Shown one piece after another: positions 24,640 through 34,211 of a DNA stretch of 64,000 nucleotides. Numbering within the stretch: position 1 is the first letter of the stretch; each line of letters opens with the position of its first letter. The position numbers and the translations under genes were made by a program. Source of the DNA: Methylobacterium oryzae (GTDB lineage Bacteria > Pseudomonadota > Alphaproteobacteria > Rhizobiales > Beijerinckiaceae); contig NZ_CP090349.1 of NCBI RefSeq assembly GCF_021398735.1, positions 2,675,001 through 2,739,000 of the forward strand. The letters run 5' to 3'. The notes beneath the pieces were generated by a model. That model saw only the letters and a list, made by a program, of their open reading frames with translations. It had not been told where the DNA came from and ran no database searches.

Positions 24640-27600
24640 TCAGGACGGATCCGCGAGCGCGCCGGCCTTCCGGCGCGGATCCAGGGCCCGATGCAGGATG
24701 CGGCCGAGCTGCTCGGCCGAGTACGGCTTGTGGAGCAGCGTGAAGTCGTGGGCGTCCGACTGCGCGAGAACGTGGCTGTAACCCGATGTCAGCACCACGG
24801 GTACCTGCGGCGCGCGCCGCCGGAGCTCCTGCGCGAGCGCGACGCCGCCCATGCCCGGCATCACCACGTCCGAGAAGACCAGGTCGAAGCGGTTCTCCGC
24901 CCGGCCGAGCTCCTCCAGCGCCTCCTCGGCGTTGGCCGCCCAGGTCGGCCGGTAGCCCAGATCCTCCAGGATCTGCGTCGCGAACTGCCCGACGCCGACA
25001 TTGTCCTCCACGACTAGGACACGCTGCCCGCTCCCGAGCGGCGCGAGGTCGGCATCTTGCAGGCGGTCATCGGCCGGCCGCTCCTCGGACGCCACCTCCG
25101 GCAGGTAGAGGGTGAACGCGGTGCCCGCAGCGAGGGTGCTGCGCACGTCGACGTCGCCGCCCGACTGCTTGGCGAAGCCGAACACCTGGGACAGGCCGAG
25201 GCCGGTCCCCTTGCCGACCTCCTTGGTGGTGAAGAACGGCTCGAAGATCCGGCCGATCCGCTCGGGCGGGATGCCCGTGCCGGTGTCGATCAGCGACACG
25301 GCCGCGAAGGGCTTCCGGGACCCGGCATGGCCGCGGATGGCCGGCAGGGCCGCGCCGCAGGTCACGCGCAGGGTCAGCGTGCCTTCCCCGTCCATGGCGT
25401 CGCGGGCGTTGACCGCCATGTTGACGAGCGCGGTCTCGAACTGGCTCACATCCGCCCGGATCAGACAGGTCGCCTCCGGCACCTCGGTCACGACGTGCAC
25501 CCGCGCGCCTGTCAGGGTGTCGAGCATGTCGGCGATCGCCCGCACCCTCTGGCCGACCTCGAACACCTCGGGCTTGAGGGCCTGCCGGCGGGCGAAGGCC
25601 AGCAGCTGGCCGGTGAGCTTCGCGGCCCGCTCCACGGTCTCGGAGACCGCGTCGAGGTAGCGGCGCTTGCGGACCTCCGGCAAATCGGGCCGGCGCAGGA
25701 AGTCGACGGACGAGCGGATGATGGTCAGCAGGTTGTTGAAGTCGTGCGCGACGCCGCCGGTGAGCTGGCCCACCGCCTCCAGCTTCTGCGACTGGCGCAG
25801 CGCCTCCTGCGCCTGGGCCAGCTCGGCCTGGCCGCGCAGCCGCTCGGTGACGTCCATGACGAACTGGTAGCAGCCCGTGCGCTCGCCCCGCGCGTCGCGC
25901 AGGGTGCGGAAGCTGATCTCGTAGTAGGGGCGCGCCCGCTCCGCGTCGCCGAACTCCTCGACCAGGGTGATCTCCTCGCCGGCGAGCCCGCGCCCCCACC
26001 CCGCCCGCACCTGCGCCTGATGCTCGGGCTGGTCGGCCAGCAGGTCGAGCATGTTGTCGCCCACCTTCGGCCTCACGCCGTAGATGCGCGCGAACTCGTC
26101 CGCATTCGCCTTGTTGATCGCCAGGATGTTGTAGTCGAGATCGGCCGCCATCACCATGATGTCGGTTCTCTCGACGATCGTGGCGAAGAGATTGCGCTCC
26201 GCGGTGCGCTCGGAGACCTGCAGCTCCAGCGTCTCGTTCAGGTCCTGGAGGCGGCGCTCGCTCTCGGCAAGCCGCGTCTCGGCCTCCTTGCGCCGGCTGA
26301 GATCGGCCGTGACGATCAGCAGGCTCTTGAGTCTGCCGTCCGCGTCGTCGAGGCGCCGGATGCTGCTGCTGGCCCAGATCGCGCTGCCGTCGGGGCGGAG
26401 ATAGCGCTTGTCGAGGGTGACGTCGCGGTCGGTCTCGAGGGCCCGCGCCAGCGCGGCCGCGCTCGGCGCCCGGTCCGCGGGATCGGTCACGTCGGCGACG
26501 CCGAGCCGCAGCAGCGCCTCGGCCGGGCGCCCGAGGATCCGGCACAGCTCGGTGTTGACCCGCAGGAAGCGCCCCGCGGCATCCACCTCGGACAGGCCGA
26601 CCGAGGCGCCGGCGAAGATCGCCGCCAAGTGCTCCTCGCTCTTGCGCAGGGCCGCCTCCGCGCGGGCGCGCTCGATCGCCGCCTTGACGCGCTCGCCGAC
26701 GTCGCGGATCAGGTTCCCCTCGGCGGTGGTCCAAGCGCGCGGCACCGCGCTCTGCACCGCGAGCAGGCTCACCCACTCCGCGCCGCGGAACAGCACGACG
26801 TCGACGAAGGCCGCGACCTCGCGGGATCCGAGGCCGGCGCGCGCCGCCTCGCTGAAGCGGGGATCGGCGGCCACGTCCTCGACCGCGACCACCGTCCCGT
26901 CGCGGTAGGCGGCCAGCAGGTCGGGGCCGAACGCCGCCAGGGAATGCTCCCCGACGATCGAGCCGACGCCCCGGACGTATTCCCGCTCGACCTTCATCAG
27001 GCTGCCGGCGATCTCGGCGTAGAAGACGCGGCTCGCGCCGACGCGCTCGCCGAGGCGCCGCGAGGCCACCGCGACGATCTCCGCCGACGCGGTCAGCGGA
27101 CGGAGCGTGTCGCTGAGATCGAGCAGGAAGGATTGCCGCTCCTCGTTGTCCCGGCGCGACGCCTCCGTCTCGCGCGGACGGCTGGCGGCGGCCGCCTGAC
27201 CGGCGATCGCCGTGCAGGTCCCGACGAGGCCGGTGACGCGCCCCGCCGTGTCCCGGACCGGCACCAGGGAGAGCGCGAAGCGCGCCGCGTCGGCACCGCC
27301 GTCGCCGTGGAGGAGGGGCTCGCCCTCCGCCGTGTGGACCGGCCGGCCAGCATAGGCCCTGTCCACGAGGGACGCGAGATCGGCACCGACCCCGCCCCAG
27401 ACCGCGAGACAGTCCCGGCCGAGGGCCGCGGGATGCCGGTTGCCGAGGATCTCCGCGTAGAGATCGTTGTACAGGAGCCGCCGCTCGGGGCCCCAGAGGA
27501 TGAACGTCGGCCGGTTCGCGCCGAACATGACCCCGACGAGGGTCGTCAGCGATTCGGGCCAGGCGAACAGCGCGCCGAGGGGCGTGCTGTCCCAGTCGTG

Positions 27601-27798
27601 CGCGCGCAGGAGCACGGCCATCGCGCCGCCGTCGGCGAGGAAGGCCGGGTCGCAGATCGGGGCGTCAGATCTCCCGTGCATGGCGTCCTGACGCGGCTTC
27701 GACGGGCATCGGGGTTCCTCGCGCGACGGGGTCTCGGCGAGACTCGACCCGGCCCGTTCGATCGTCGAGGCGGCATCGCGCATCTGGCCGCCCGTCAT
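24640..27798 (-). CDS. PAS/GAF hybrid sensor histidine kinase
   Basis: 1052 residues, no membrane segment. In order: a PAS-like domain (60-200, WGPERRLLYNDLYAEILGN), a GAF domain (about 220-375), a PAS domain (385-500, GASVGLSEVDAAGRFLRVN), another PAS (530-660), HisKA with AHDFNNLLTIIRSSVDFL near 690, HATPase (NMAVNARDAM and GTGLGLSQVFGFAKQ) and a C-terminal receiver near 930-1040 with DLVFSDVVMPG (Asp acceptor). It would sense a cytoplasmic signal and pass phosphate to its own receiver. No partner regulator adjoins. The ATG at 27798 is weakly supported; a start 39 codons later is possible. Confidence 0.9.
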   Translation of the reverse strand: MTGGQMRDAASTIERAGSSLAETPSREEPRCPSKPRQDAMHGRSDAPICDPAFLADGGAMAVLLRAHDWDSTPLGALFAWPESLTTLVGVMFGANRPTFILWGPERRLLYNDLYAEILGNRHPAALGRDCLAVWGGVGADLASLVDRAYAGRPVHTAEGEPLLHGDGGADAARFALSLVPVRDTAGRVTGLVGTCTAIAGQAAAASRPRETEASRRDNEERQSFLLDLSDTLRPLTASAEIVAVASRRLGERVGASRVFYAEIAGSLMKVEREYVRGVGSIVGEHSLAAFGPDLLAAYRDGTVVAVEDVAADPRFSEAARAGLGSREVAAFVDVVLFRGAEWVSLLAVQSAVPRAWTTAEGNLIRDVGERVKAAIERARAEAALRKSEEHLAAIFAGASVGLSEVDAAGRFLRVNTELCRILGRPAEALLRLGVADVTDPADRAPSAAALARALETDRDVTLDKRYLRPDGSAIWASSSIRRLDDADGRLKSLLIVTADLSRRKEAETRLAESERRLQDLNETLELQVSERTAERNLFATIVERTDIMVMAADLDYNILAINKANADEFARIYGVRPKVGDNMLDLLADQPEHQAQVRAGWGRGLAGEEITLVEEFGDAERARPYYEISFRTLRDARGERTGCYQFVMDVTERLRGQAELAQAQEALRQSQKLEAVGQLTGGVAHDFNNLLTIIRSSVDFLRRPDLPEVRKRRYLDAVSETVERAAKLTGQLLAFARRQALKPEVFEVGQRVRAIADMLDTLTGARVHVVTEVPEATCLIRADVSQFETALVNMAVNARDAMDGEGTLTLRVTCGAALPAIRGHAGSRKPFAAVSLIDTGTGIPPERIGRIFEPFFTTKEVGKGTGLGLSQVFGFAKQSGGDVDVRSTLAAGTAFTLYLPEVASEERPADDRLQDADLAPLGSGQRVLVVEDNVGVGQFATQILEDLGYRPTWAANAEEALEELGRAENRFDLVFSDVVMPGMGGVALAQELRRRAPQVPVVLTSGYSHVLAQSDAHDFTLLHKPYSAEQLGRILHRALDPRRKAGALADPS

Positions 27799-27888
27799 GC
27801 CAGACCGGTCCCACGTGACGCCGAGCTTGTCAAAGCCGGGATAGCACCCGCGTGGCCGGATCGCAGGATCCTGATGCCGCCGGTGCCC

Positions 27889-30351
27889 TCAGGAGACGGC
27901 GGCCGGGCGACGCGCCGGGTCGGCGGAGGCGAGATGGCGCCGCAGGGTCACCGCCAGGGCGTTCGAGCGCCACGGCCGCCGGACGATGTCGGCGACGGGA
28001 ACCGCCGCGAGGCGCTCCGGCTGCACCGCGTCGGTCGCCGACAGCGAGAGCACGATCGGCCGCCCGGAGATCCGCGCGGCGCGGTGCGCGAAGGCGAGGC
28101 CAGAGAGATCGGCGAGACGGTTGTCGACGATCAGCAGATCGAACCGTCCCGGCTCCCGCCGCAGGACGGCCAGGGCCGCCTCGGGATCCGCGTAGCCGAC
28201 CGGCTCGTAGCCCAGCGCCGCCAGCGTCTCCTCGTCGTCCTGGACCGACCGGCGCGTGCGCCCGACCAGCATCACGGTCCCGCCGGCCGCCGCGCCGTCC
28301 GCGGCCTGCGGGATCACGGGCAGCCACACCGCGAAGGTGCTGCCGCTGCCCGGCGCGCTGCGCACGTCGAAGGCGCCGTCGTGCTCCTGAACGAACTCGA
28401 AGGCGGTGGCGAGCCCGAGGCCGGTCCCGGCCGGTCGGGTGGTGAAGAACGGCTCGAAGATCCGCGCGAGCGTGGCCTCGTCCATGCCGCGGCCGGTGTC
28501 GGACACGCGGATCCGGACGTAGGCGCCGGGCCGCAGGGTGCCGTGGGTCAGGGCGCTCGACCGCGGCAGGGCGACGTGGTCGAGCTGCACGTCGACGGCC
28601 GCGCCCGGCGCGGAGGCTTGGACGGCGTTGCGGATCAGGTTGTGGACGACCTGCTGCAGCTGTGCCGGCTCGCCGCCGACGCGGGCGCCCGCCGCGGTGC
28701 CCGAGAGCGCGATCGTGGCGGGTCCGGCCGTGGAGGCCCGGATCTGCGCCACGGTCTCGTGGACCACCGCGTCCGCCGCGCTGGTGCACTGCGCGGAGCG
28801 CGCGGGGCGGCCGAAATCGAGGATCTGGCCGGCGATCTCGCGCGCGCGGCCGCCGGCCTGGACCAGCAGCCCGATATGCTCGGCCGCCCGCCCCGGATGG
28901 GCCGGCAGGGCGTCCCCGGCGATCTCGGCGTGGCCCAGCATGACGTTGAGGACGTTGTTGATGTTGTGGGCGACCCCGCTGGCGAAGGTCCCGATGGCCT
29001 CGAGCCGCTGGGCGCGGCGCAGCGCCGCCTCGATCTCCCGGCGCTCGGCCCAGACGTGCTGTCGCTCCAGGGCGGCCGCGAAGCTGTCGGCGACGACCTG
29101 CAGCAGGCCGCGCGAGTGCCGCAGCCAGGGCGGCAGGCCGGAGGTGGTGCGCTCGAAGCAGAGCAGGCCGACGATCCGATCGCCCCGGCGCAGCCGCGCG
29201 CAGGCCCACGAGACGACGCCGCGCTCGGCCAGGGAGCGGCGCAGGGCCGGCGGCCCGGTCTCGTCCGCCACCTCGACGAAGATGAGGTCGCTGGCGGCGG
29301 CCGCGACGTCGTGAACGAGGGTCTGCTGCGCCGCCGGCCAGCCGCTCGGCGGCGCGAGGCCGGGCCGGTTCCAGAGATGCACCGCGCCGGTGCCGTCGAG
29401 CATGAGAACGTAGCCGTGATCCGTGTCGAGCCCTTCGCCCACCATGGCGAGGACGTCCACGATGCGCGTGTCGGTCTCGTCGGGCTGGATCGCCAGGAAG
29501 CGGTTGGCCGCCTGCGCCACGACGGTCTGGAAATCCACGGTCCGGCGCAGGATCCGGGTCCCGGCACGCATCAGCACCCCCACGCGGACCACGAGGGCGA
29601 GCAGCGCGAGGGCGACGGCGTAGAGCGCGAGGCGGAATCCGTCCGCCCGGGCCTGGCGCCGGTCGCGGAGGCTTCGCCGGGATTCCAGGAGCGCTTCGCG
29701 GGCCGCCTCGCTCGACGAGGCCGGCAGCGAGCGCGTGACCGCGTCGACGTGCGGCAGCAATTCCAAGAGCTGGCGCCCGTGCAGGACGATGGCGTCGACG
29801 TCGCCGGCCCGGGCGGCCGCCCCGTCGGCTTCGTGCAACGTCTCGAGACGGGTGCGGATGTCGGCGAGGCGCGCGGGCGTCGAGTCGCGCACGAGTTCCG
29901 AGATGCGGATCTGGAGCGCGGCCACCGCGCGCGCGAGGCCGGGGGCGATGTCCGACTCGGACAGCCGGTCGCTGAGCGAGTCGAAATAGGCGATCGAGTT
30001 CTGCACCAGGGCGTTGCCGGTCTTGAACCGTTCGACCATCGCGGCCTCCCGATCCACCGCTTCGGCCAGCGCCCGGACGTCGGGATCCCCGGCATTGCTC
30101 GCCTGCAGGTCGGCCCCGGCCTTCTGCATCTCGCGCAGGTGCGCGACGATCGGGTCGTAGTTGCGCAGCAGGCCGGTCCGGGCCCGCAGCACGTCGTGCT
30201 GCATGCGCGACTCGGCCAGAGCCAGGGCATCGACCGTCCGCTGGGTCGCCAGGTAGGCGGCCTCCATCCCGCCGTTGCCGTTGATCAGCAGCCACGTCAG
30301 CAGCGCCGCGAGCAGCGCGCCGAGCGTGACGGCCTGCAGGGTCAGTCTCAT
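27889..30351 (-). CDS. VirA-like DAHL-domain hybrid histidine kinase
   Basis: 820 residues. A membrane helix at about 5-20 (LGALLAALLTWLLI) is followed by a helical periplasmic DAHL domain (30-260) and a second helix near 262-280 (LALYAVALALLALVVRVGVL). A GAF-like linker (300-460) comes next, then HisKA with GVAHNINNVLNVMLGHAEIA, HATPase (LIRNAVQAS, then TGLGLATAFEFV) and a C-terminal receiver-like domain with LLIVDNRLADLSG. This order is that of Agrobacterium VirA. The ATG overlaps the peroxidase stop by four bases (ATGA), so it is the third gene of the unit begun by the VirG-like regulator. Confidence 0.88.
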   Translation of the reverse strand: MRLTLQAVTLGALLAALLTWLLINGNGGMEAAYLATQRTVDALALAESRMQHDVLRARTGLLRNYDPIVAHLREMQKAGADLQASNAGDPDVRALAEAVDREAAMVERFKTGNALVQNSIAYFDSLSDRLSESDIAPGLARAVAALQIRISELVRDSTPARLADIRTRLETLHEADGAAARAGDVDAIVLHGRQLLELLPHVDAVTRSLPASSSEAAREALLESRRSLRDRRQARADGFRLALYAVALALLALVVRVGVLMRAGTRILRRTVDFQTVVAQAANRFLAIQPDETDTRIVDVLAMVGEGLDTDHGYVLMLDGTGAVHLWNRPGLAPPSGWPAAQQTLVHDVAAAASDLIFVEVADETGPPALRRSLAERGVVSWACARLRRGDRIVGLLCFERTTSGLPPWLRHSRGLLQVVADSFAAALERQHVWAERREIEAALRRAQRLEAIGTFASGVAHNINNVLNVMLGHAEIAGDALPAHPGRAAEHIGLLVQAGGRAREIAGQILDFGRPARSAQCTSAADAVVHETVAQIRASTAGPATIALSGTAAGARVGGEPAQLQQVVHNLIRNAVQASAPGAAVDVQLDHVALPRSSALTHGTLRPGAYVRIRVSDTGRGMDEATLARIFEPFFTTRPAGTGLGLATAFEFVQEHDGAFDVRSAPGSGSTFAVWLPVIPQAADGAAAGGTVMLVGRTRRSVQDDEETLAALGYEPVGYADPEAALAVLRREPGRFDLLIVDNRLADLSGLAFAHRAARISGRPIVLSLSATDAVQPERLAAVPVADIVRRPWRSNALAVTLRRHLASADPARRPAAVS

Positions 30352-31376
30352 AGCTGCGGCTTGCCGTCCTGAGAGGCTGCGCCGGGCGCTGGCGGCGCTG
30401 TCAGGGGCCGGCCCTCGTAGGTGCCGGTCAGGGTCCCGAGGAAGGCGACGATCCCGTCGATCTGCGCGGGGGTGAGTTCCCGGCCGAGCTGCGCCCGCGC
30501 CATGAGCCGCACCGCCTCGGGGAGCGTGGCGATCCCGCCGTCGTCGAAGTAGGGCGCCGTGACCGCGACGTTGCGCAGGCTGGGTACCCGCAGCACCTCG
30601 GCCACCTTGTTGGGGATCGTGACGAAGATGCCGACCTTCTCGAACAGGTTGCCGCCGACATTGACGCCCTGGTGGCAGGACGCGCAGCCGATCCGGCGGA
30701 ACAGGTCGTAGCCCGCCTGCTCCGCGCCGGTGATGGCGTGGGCGTCGCCGCGCAGCCAGCGGTCGAAGCGGCTGTCGGGTGTGAGGAGCGTGCGCTCGAA
30801 GCTGTTGATCGCGTCGATCACCGTCTCCCGGTCGGCCGCGCGCCCGTAGGCGGCCTGGAACATCGGGGCGAGCACCGGGTCGCCGCGCACCGTGTCGAGG
30901 ATCCGGGGCCAGGAACCGCCCAGGAACTCGGGCCGCGTCAGGGCGAGCTCGGCCTGCTCGCGCAGGCTCGGGATGTCGCCGGCCCAGCCCAGCCGGAAGC
31001 TGAGCGCCGCGTTGAAGGCCGTCGGCGTGTTGCGCGGAACCGGCGTTCCGTCGGCGGTCAGGTTCCGGGGTATCGCGCTCGCGCCGCTGGTGCGGATGTC
31101 GTGGCAGGTGATGCAGGCCCGGTCGCCCCCGCGTGACAGCCGCGTGTCGTTGAAGAGCAGGCGGCCGATCGTGGCCCGGGCCGGGTCCGCCTCCAGGGTG
31201 TCCGGCACCGGGGTGATCACCCCCAGCGCGTCCGCCGCCTCGGCGGAGAGCGCGGTGTCGACCGGCCTGTCGTGGCCGGCTGGCCTCTCGTGGGCGGCCG
31301 CGGCGAGGAGCGCCGCGGCGCTGCCGAGGAGCGCCGCGACCGCGACGCGCCATCGGCCGGCCCGGAACCGGGTCAC
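30348..31376 (-). CDS. Di-heme cytochrome c peroxidase (MauG/CcpA family)
   Basis: 342 residues from GTG. Residues 10-28 form a signal peptide (VAVAALLGSAAALLAAAA). Heme sites are CITCH at 88-92 and CASCH at 231-235, and the usual PTAFNAALSFRLGWAGD and LRVPSLRNVAVTAPYFDDG motifs are present. It reduces H2O2 in the periplasm or, as in MauG, oxidises a protein partner. The GTG starts two bases after the regulator stop, and the gene overlaps the kinase gene, so the enzyme sits inside a two-component operon, an unusual place for it. Confidence 0.9.
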   Translation of the reverse strand: MTRFRAGRWRVAVAALLGSAAALLAAAAHERPAGHDRPVDTALSAEAADALGVITPVPDTLEADPARATIGRLLFNDTRLSRGGDRACITCHDIRTSGASAIPRNLTADGTPVPRNTPTAFNAALSFRLGWAGDIPSLREQAELALTRPEFLGGSWPRILDTVRGDPVLAPMFQAAYGRAADRETVIDAINSFERTLLTPDSRFDRWLRGDAHAITGAEQAGYDLFRRIGCASCHQGVNVGGNLFEKVGIFVTIPNKVAEVLRVPSLRNVAVTAPYFDDGGIATLPEAVRLMARAQLGRELTPAQIDGIVAFLGTLTGTYEGRPLTAPPAPGAASQDGKPQL

Positions 31377-31378
31377 GG

Positions 31379-32140
31379 CTACAGCTTCTCGACGGTCGCG
31401 GCGAGGACGTAGCCGACGCCGCGCTCGGTGACGATCAGGCGCGGCGCGCTCGGATCCACCTCCAGCTTGCGGCGCAGCCGCAGGATCTGGACGTCGATGC
31501 TGCGATCGAACACGTCCTCGTGGACGCGCGTGGCCTGCAGGAGCTGCTCGCGGCTGAGCGGGCGCTGGGGCGCGTCGAGGAAGGCCACCAGCAGGGCGTA
31601 CTCGCCCTTGCTGAGCGCGACATCCGCGCCTTCGGGATTGGTGAGGCGCCGGCGACGCCGGTCGAGCACCCAGCCTTCGAAGCGGCTGCGGTGGGACTCC
31701 TGGACCCGCGCCGGGGCGGGCGCCACCTCGGCCCGGCGCAGGATGACCCTGACCCGCGCGAGCAGCTCGCGCAGCCCGTATGGCTTCACGAGGTAATCGT
31801 CGGCGCCGAGCTCGAGGCCGATCACCCGGTCGATCTCGTCCCGGCGATGGCCGGTGGTGATGATCACCGGCAGGTCGCTCCGGGCCCGCAGGTCGCGCAG
31901 CAGGTCGAGCCCGTTCTCCGAGCCCAGCCGCAGGTCCAGCACGACGAGGTCGAATTCGGCCTCCGCGAGCCGCTTCTCCGCCTCCACCCGGTCGGTCGCC
32001 GCCGTCACGGCGACGTCGTGGTCGGCGAAGTGGTCCGAGACGATGCGCTGCATACCCGCGTCGTCCTCGACGAGGAGGATGCGGGTCGTGCCGGCGCGCG
32101 CGCTCCGACCCTGACTCCGGTCCAGACTGGATTCGATCAT
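31379..32140 (-). CDS. OmpR-family response regulator, VirG-like
   Basis: 253 residues. The receiver (18-135) has ILLVEDDAG for the acidic pair, DLVVLDLRLG with the acceptor Asp, and LGADDYLVKPYGLRELLAR with the conserved Lys. The winged helix (150-250) has LSREQLLQATRVHEDVFDRS. The blocks RRDEIDRVIGLELGADD and GLRELLARVRV are close to those of VirG. GGAGGTGGCC precedes the ATG. It is first in the unit with the peroxidase and VirA-like kinase and is probably their partner and autoregulator. Confidence 0.9.
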   Translation of the reverse strand: MIESSLDRSQGRSARAGTTRILLVEDDAGMQRIVSDHFADHDVAVTAATDRVEAEKRLAEAEFDLVVLDLRLGSENGLDLLRDLRARSDLPVIITTGHRRDEIDRVIGLELGADDYLVKPYGLRELLARVRVILRRAEVAPAPARVQESHRSRFEGWVLDRRRRRLTNPEGADVALSKGEYALLVAFLDAPQRPLSREQLLQATRVHEDVFDRSIDVQILRLRRKLEVDPSAPRLIVTERGVGYVLAATVEKL

Positions 32141-32514
32141 GGCCACCTCCGGTTCGCGGCGGCCCGCCGCGACGGCACGATCTCGACGCGCCGGTTCGGG
32201 GAGCGGGAGGAGCGTCCGGTTGGGCTGATAGCGCCACCCGGATGTCCTTCGCGTCCGTCGCCGGCCCGCCCCGGCGGCCAATCTGGGCGCGTCCGGTCAT
32301 CGGGCCTTACACGGCTGAGTTGATATCACGCCCCCTAAAAGATTGCGCGCTTCATATTGTGCGTGACAGCACAGCGCGAGCATTCGTCCCGGCACGTACC
32401 GTATCGAACAAACGAAAACGCCACCGTTACGGCTGTAACCGAGATCATCTTGTTGAGACACCGGGATGTAACCCGCGGAAACCAGGATCGTGCTCTCACA
32501 ATAGAGAGGTGATC
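32141..32514 (+). other. Divergent promoter region
   Basis: 374 bp between the VirG-like gene and the small gene at 32515. Its right half (32330-32480) is AT-richer and contains an operator-like palindrome at 32426-32439. No gene seen. Confidence 0.5.
32426..32439. promoter_or_regulatory. Operator-like palindrome GTTAC-GGCT-GTAAC
   Basis: Perfect 5-bp inverted repeat with a 4-base spacer, 75 bp before the start at 32515. A near copy (12 of 14 bases) lies 79 bp before the P450 gene, suggesting one regulator for both. Confidence 0.55.
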
Positions 32515-32817
32515 ATGACTGACGCCGCGATCCCGGATATCGGTCCGCACCTTCACCGAATTCTCTGCAAGTCCGAGCCCGACTGTCGGAAGCCCGCCGC
32601 TGGTCTTCCCGGGCCGTCGGGACGCCCGGCGCGGGAGCGCGGCGGCCCGGCTTCGTCCCCGATCGCCGCGCCGCGACCGGCGCTCGCCCGCCACGGACGA
32701 TGGCTGCTCGACGCGCTGGTGGTCAGCTTCGCATTCGGCGGGTGCATTCACAGTATCCACCCGGACTACGTCGATTTCCTGCGCGATATCAGCAGCAGAA
32801 ATCGGCACCGAACCTGA
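32515..32817 (+). CDS. Small hypothetical protein
   Basis: 100 residues. Unstructured, Pro/Arg-rich middle, then a hydrophobic stretch (LLDALVVSFAFGGCIHSIHP) and a charged end. AGAGGTGATC precedes the ATG. It is the first gene after the palindrome at 32426 and lies 110 bp before the glycosyltransferase gene in the same direction. Family not recognised. Confidence 0.5.
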   Translation: MTDAAIPDIGPHLHRILCKSEPDCRKPAAGLPGPSGRPARERGGPASSPIAAPRPALARHGRWLLDALVVSFAFGGCIHSIHPDYVDFLRDISSRNRHRT

Positions 32818-32927
32818 CGCTCCTGCCGTCGAGAGCTCCACGTCGTCTTTCAGATCGCTCCAGGGAGGTCAGCCGATTCGCGGCCTCCGCGCGCCTCCGC
32901 GCGCGATCATCTCGGGACATTCAGATC

Positions 32928-34211
32928 ATGTCGCTCAACGTCCTCTGCATCTCGTGGGGCACCACCGGCAATCTCAGCCCCGTGCTCACGGCGGCCCGGC
33001 AGCTGCGCCGGGCGGGGCACCGCCCGCGCGTCATGGCCGACCCGGCGATGTGCGGGGAGGTCGAGGCGGCGGGCTTCCCGTTCGTCGGCTGGCGCCGCGC
33101 CCCGACCGGCCTCGACGCCGACCCGGCCGATTTCTCGGATCTCGCGGATTGGCTGCGGCAGACGATGTTCTCCCCGGCCGGCGCCTACGCGGCCGACACG
33201 CTCGACGAGATCCGCCGCCTCCCGACCGATGCCGTCCTGAGTCTCGACCTCCTGCCCGGCTGCGCCCTGGCGGCCGAGGCGGCCGACCTGCCGCACGCGG
33301 TCCTGTCGCCGCATATCAGCATCCGCCCGCTCCCCGGCATTCCGCCCGCCGCGAGCGGCCTGACGCCGCCGCGGACCGAGGCGGAGCGGGACGCGGTGGA
33401 CGCGGCGACGGCCGCCATCGTGTCGGCGATGGAGCGGGGCCGGCCGGCGCTCAACGCCGCGCGGCGCGCCTTCGGGCTGCCGCCGGTCGCCAGCGCCTTC
33501 GCCCATTTCGATCAAGCCGACCGCGTCCTGCTGGCCGTCAGCCGGGCCTTCGACTTCGACACGCAGGCGCTGCCCGCCAATTACCGCTACATCGGCCCGC
33601 TGCTCGACGAGCCGAGCTGGTCCCGCGGGACGGGGCACGCGTGGTCCGGTACGGGACGGCGGCGGATCCTCGTCGCCGGCAGCACCGGCGCCCAGAACCA
33701 GACCGACCTGCAGCGGCGCGTCGCGCGCGCCGTCGGCGCGGTCGAGGCCGAGACCATCGTGACGACCGGCCCGAATGTCGGGCCCGCGGACCTGGCCGCC
33801 CCCGCCGCCGTCCGGGTCGTGGCGGCCGCCTCCCACGACGCCCTCATGGCGCAGGCCGACCTGGTGGTGTGCCAGGGCGGTCACGGCACGGTCAGCCGCG
33901 CCCTGCTGCACGGCGTGCCGCTGCTGGTGATCCCCCTGGCCCGCGACCAGGCCGACAACGCCGCCCGCGTCGCCCTGCGCGGCGCCGGCCTGCGCCTGCC
34001 CGCCGACGCGGGCGAGGCCGAGATCGCCGCGGCGGCGCGCCGGCTCCTGGCGGAGCCGGGCTTCCGCAGGGCCGCCGCAGTTCTCGGGGCGGCCGTGCGG
34101 GCGGATCTCGACGCGGGCGGCCTCGTCCGCGAGATCGACGCGATGGTGGCGGCGCGCCGGGCCTCCGCGGACCGGGGCGGCGCCCGGGGCGGAGACCGGC
34201 TTTGGGCCTGA
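32928..34211 (+). CDS. UGT-type (GT1) glycosyltransferase
   Basis: 427 residues. The N-terminal acceptor domain starts LNVLCISWGTTGNLSPVLT, typical of EryCIII/MGT enzymes. The C-terminal nucleotide-sugar domain has ADLVVCQGGHGTVSRALLHG, the GT1 signature with its GGHGT, followed by GVPLLVIPLARDQADNA. It would add a sugar to a small molecule; donor and acceptor are unknown. It overlaps the transporter gene that follows by 10 bases. A second GT1 gene lies at 38434. The ribosome site is weak. Confidence 0.88.
   Translation: MSLNVLCISWGTTGNLSPVLTAARQLRRAGHRPRVMADPAMCGEVEAAGFPFVGWRRAPTGLDADPADFSDLADWLRQTMFSPAGAYAADTLDEIRRLPTDAVLSLDLLPGCALAAEAADLPHAVLSPHISIRPLPGIPPAASGLTPPRTEAERDAVDAATAAIVSAMERGRPALNAARRAFGLPPVASAFAHFDQADRVLLAVSRAFDFDTQALPANYRYIGPLLDEPSWSRGTGHAWSGTGRRRILVAGSTGAQNQTDLQRRVARAVGAVEAETIVTTGPNVGPADLAAPAAVRVVAAASHDALMAQADLVVCQGGHGTVSRALLHGVPLLVIPLARDQADNAARVALRGAGLRLPADAGEAEIAAAARRLLAEPGFRRAAAVLGAAVRADLDAGGLVREIDAMVAARRASADRGGARGGDRLWA

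Noticed and set aside
25057..30372. A 1,771-codon open frame on the plus strand across two kinase genes
   Set aside because: It is antisense to two complete kinases with recognisable domains, and its protein is Arg/Gly/Pro-rich without family patterns. High GC keeps the frame open.
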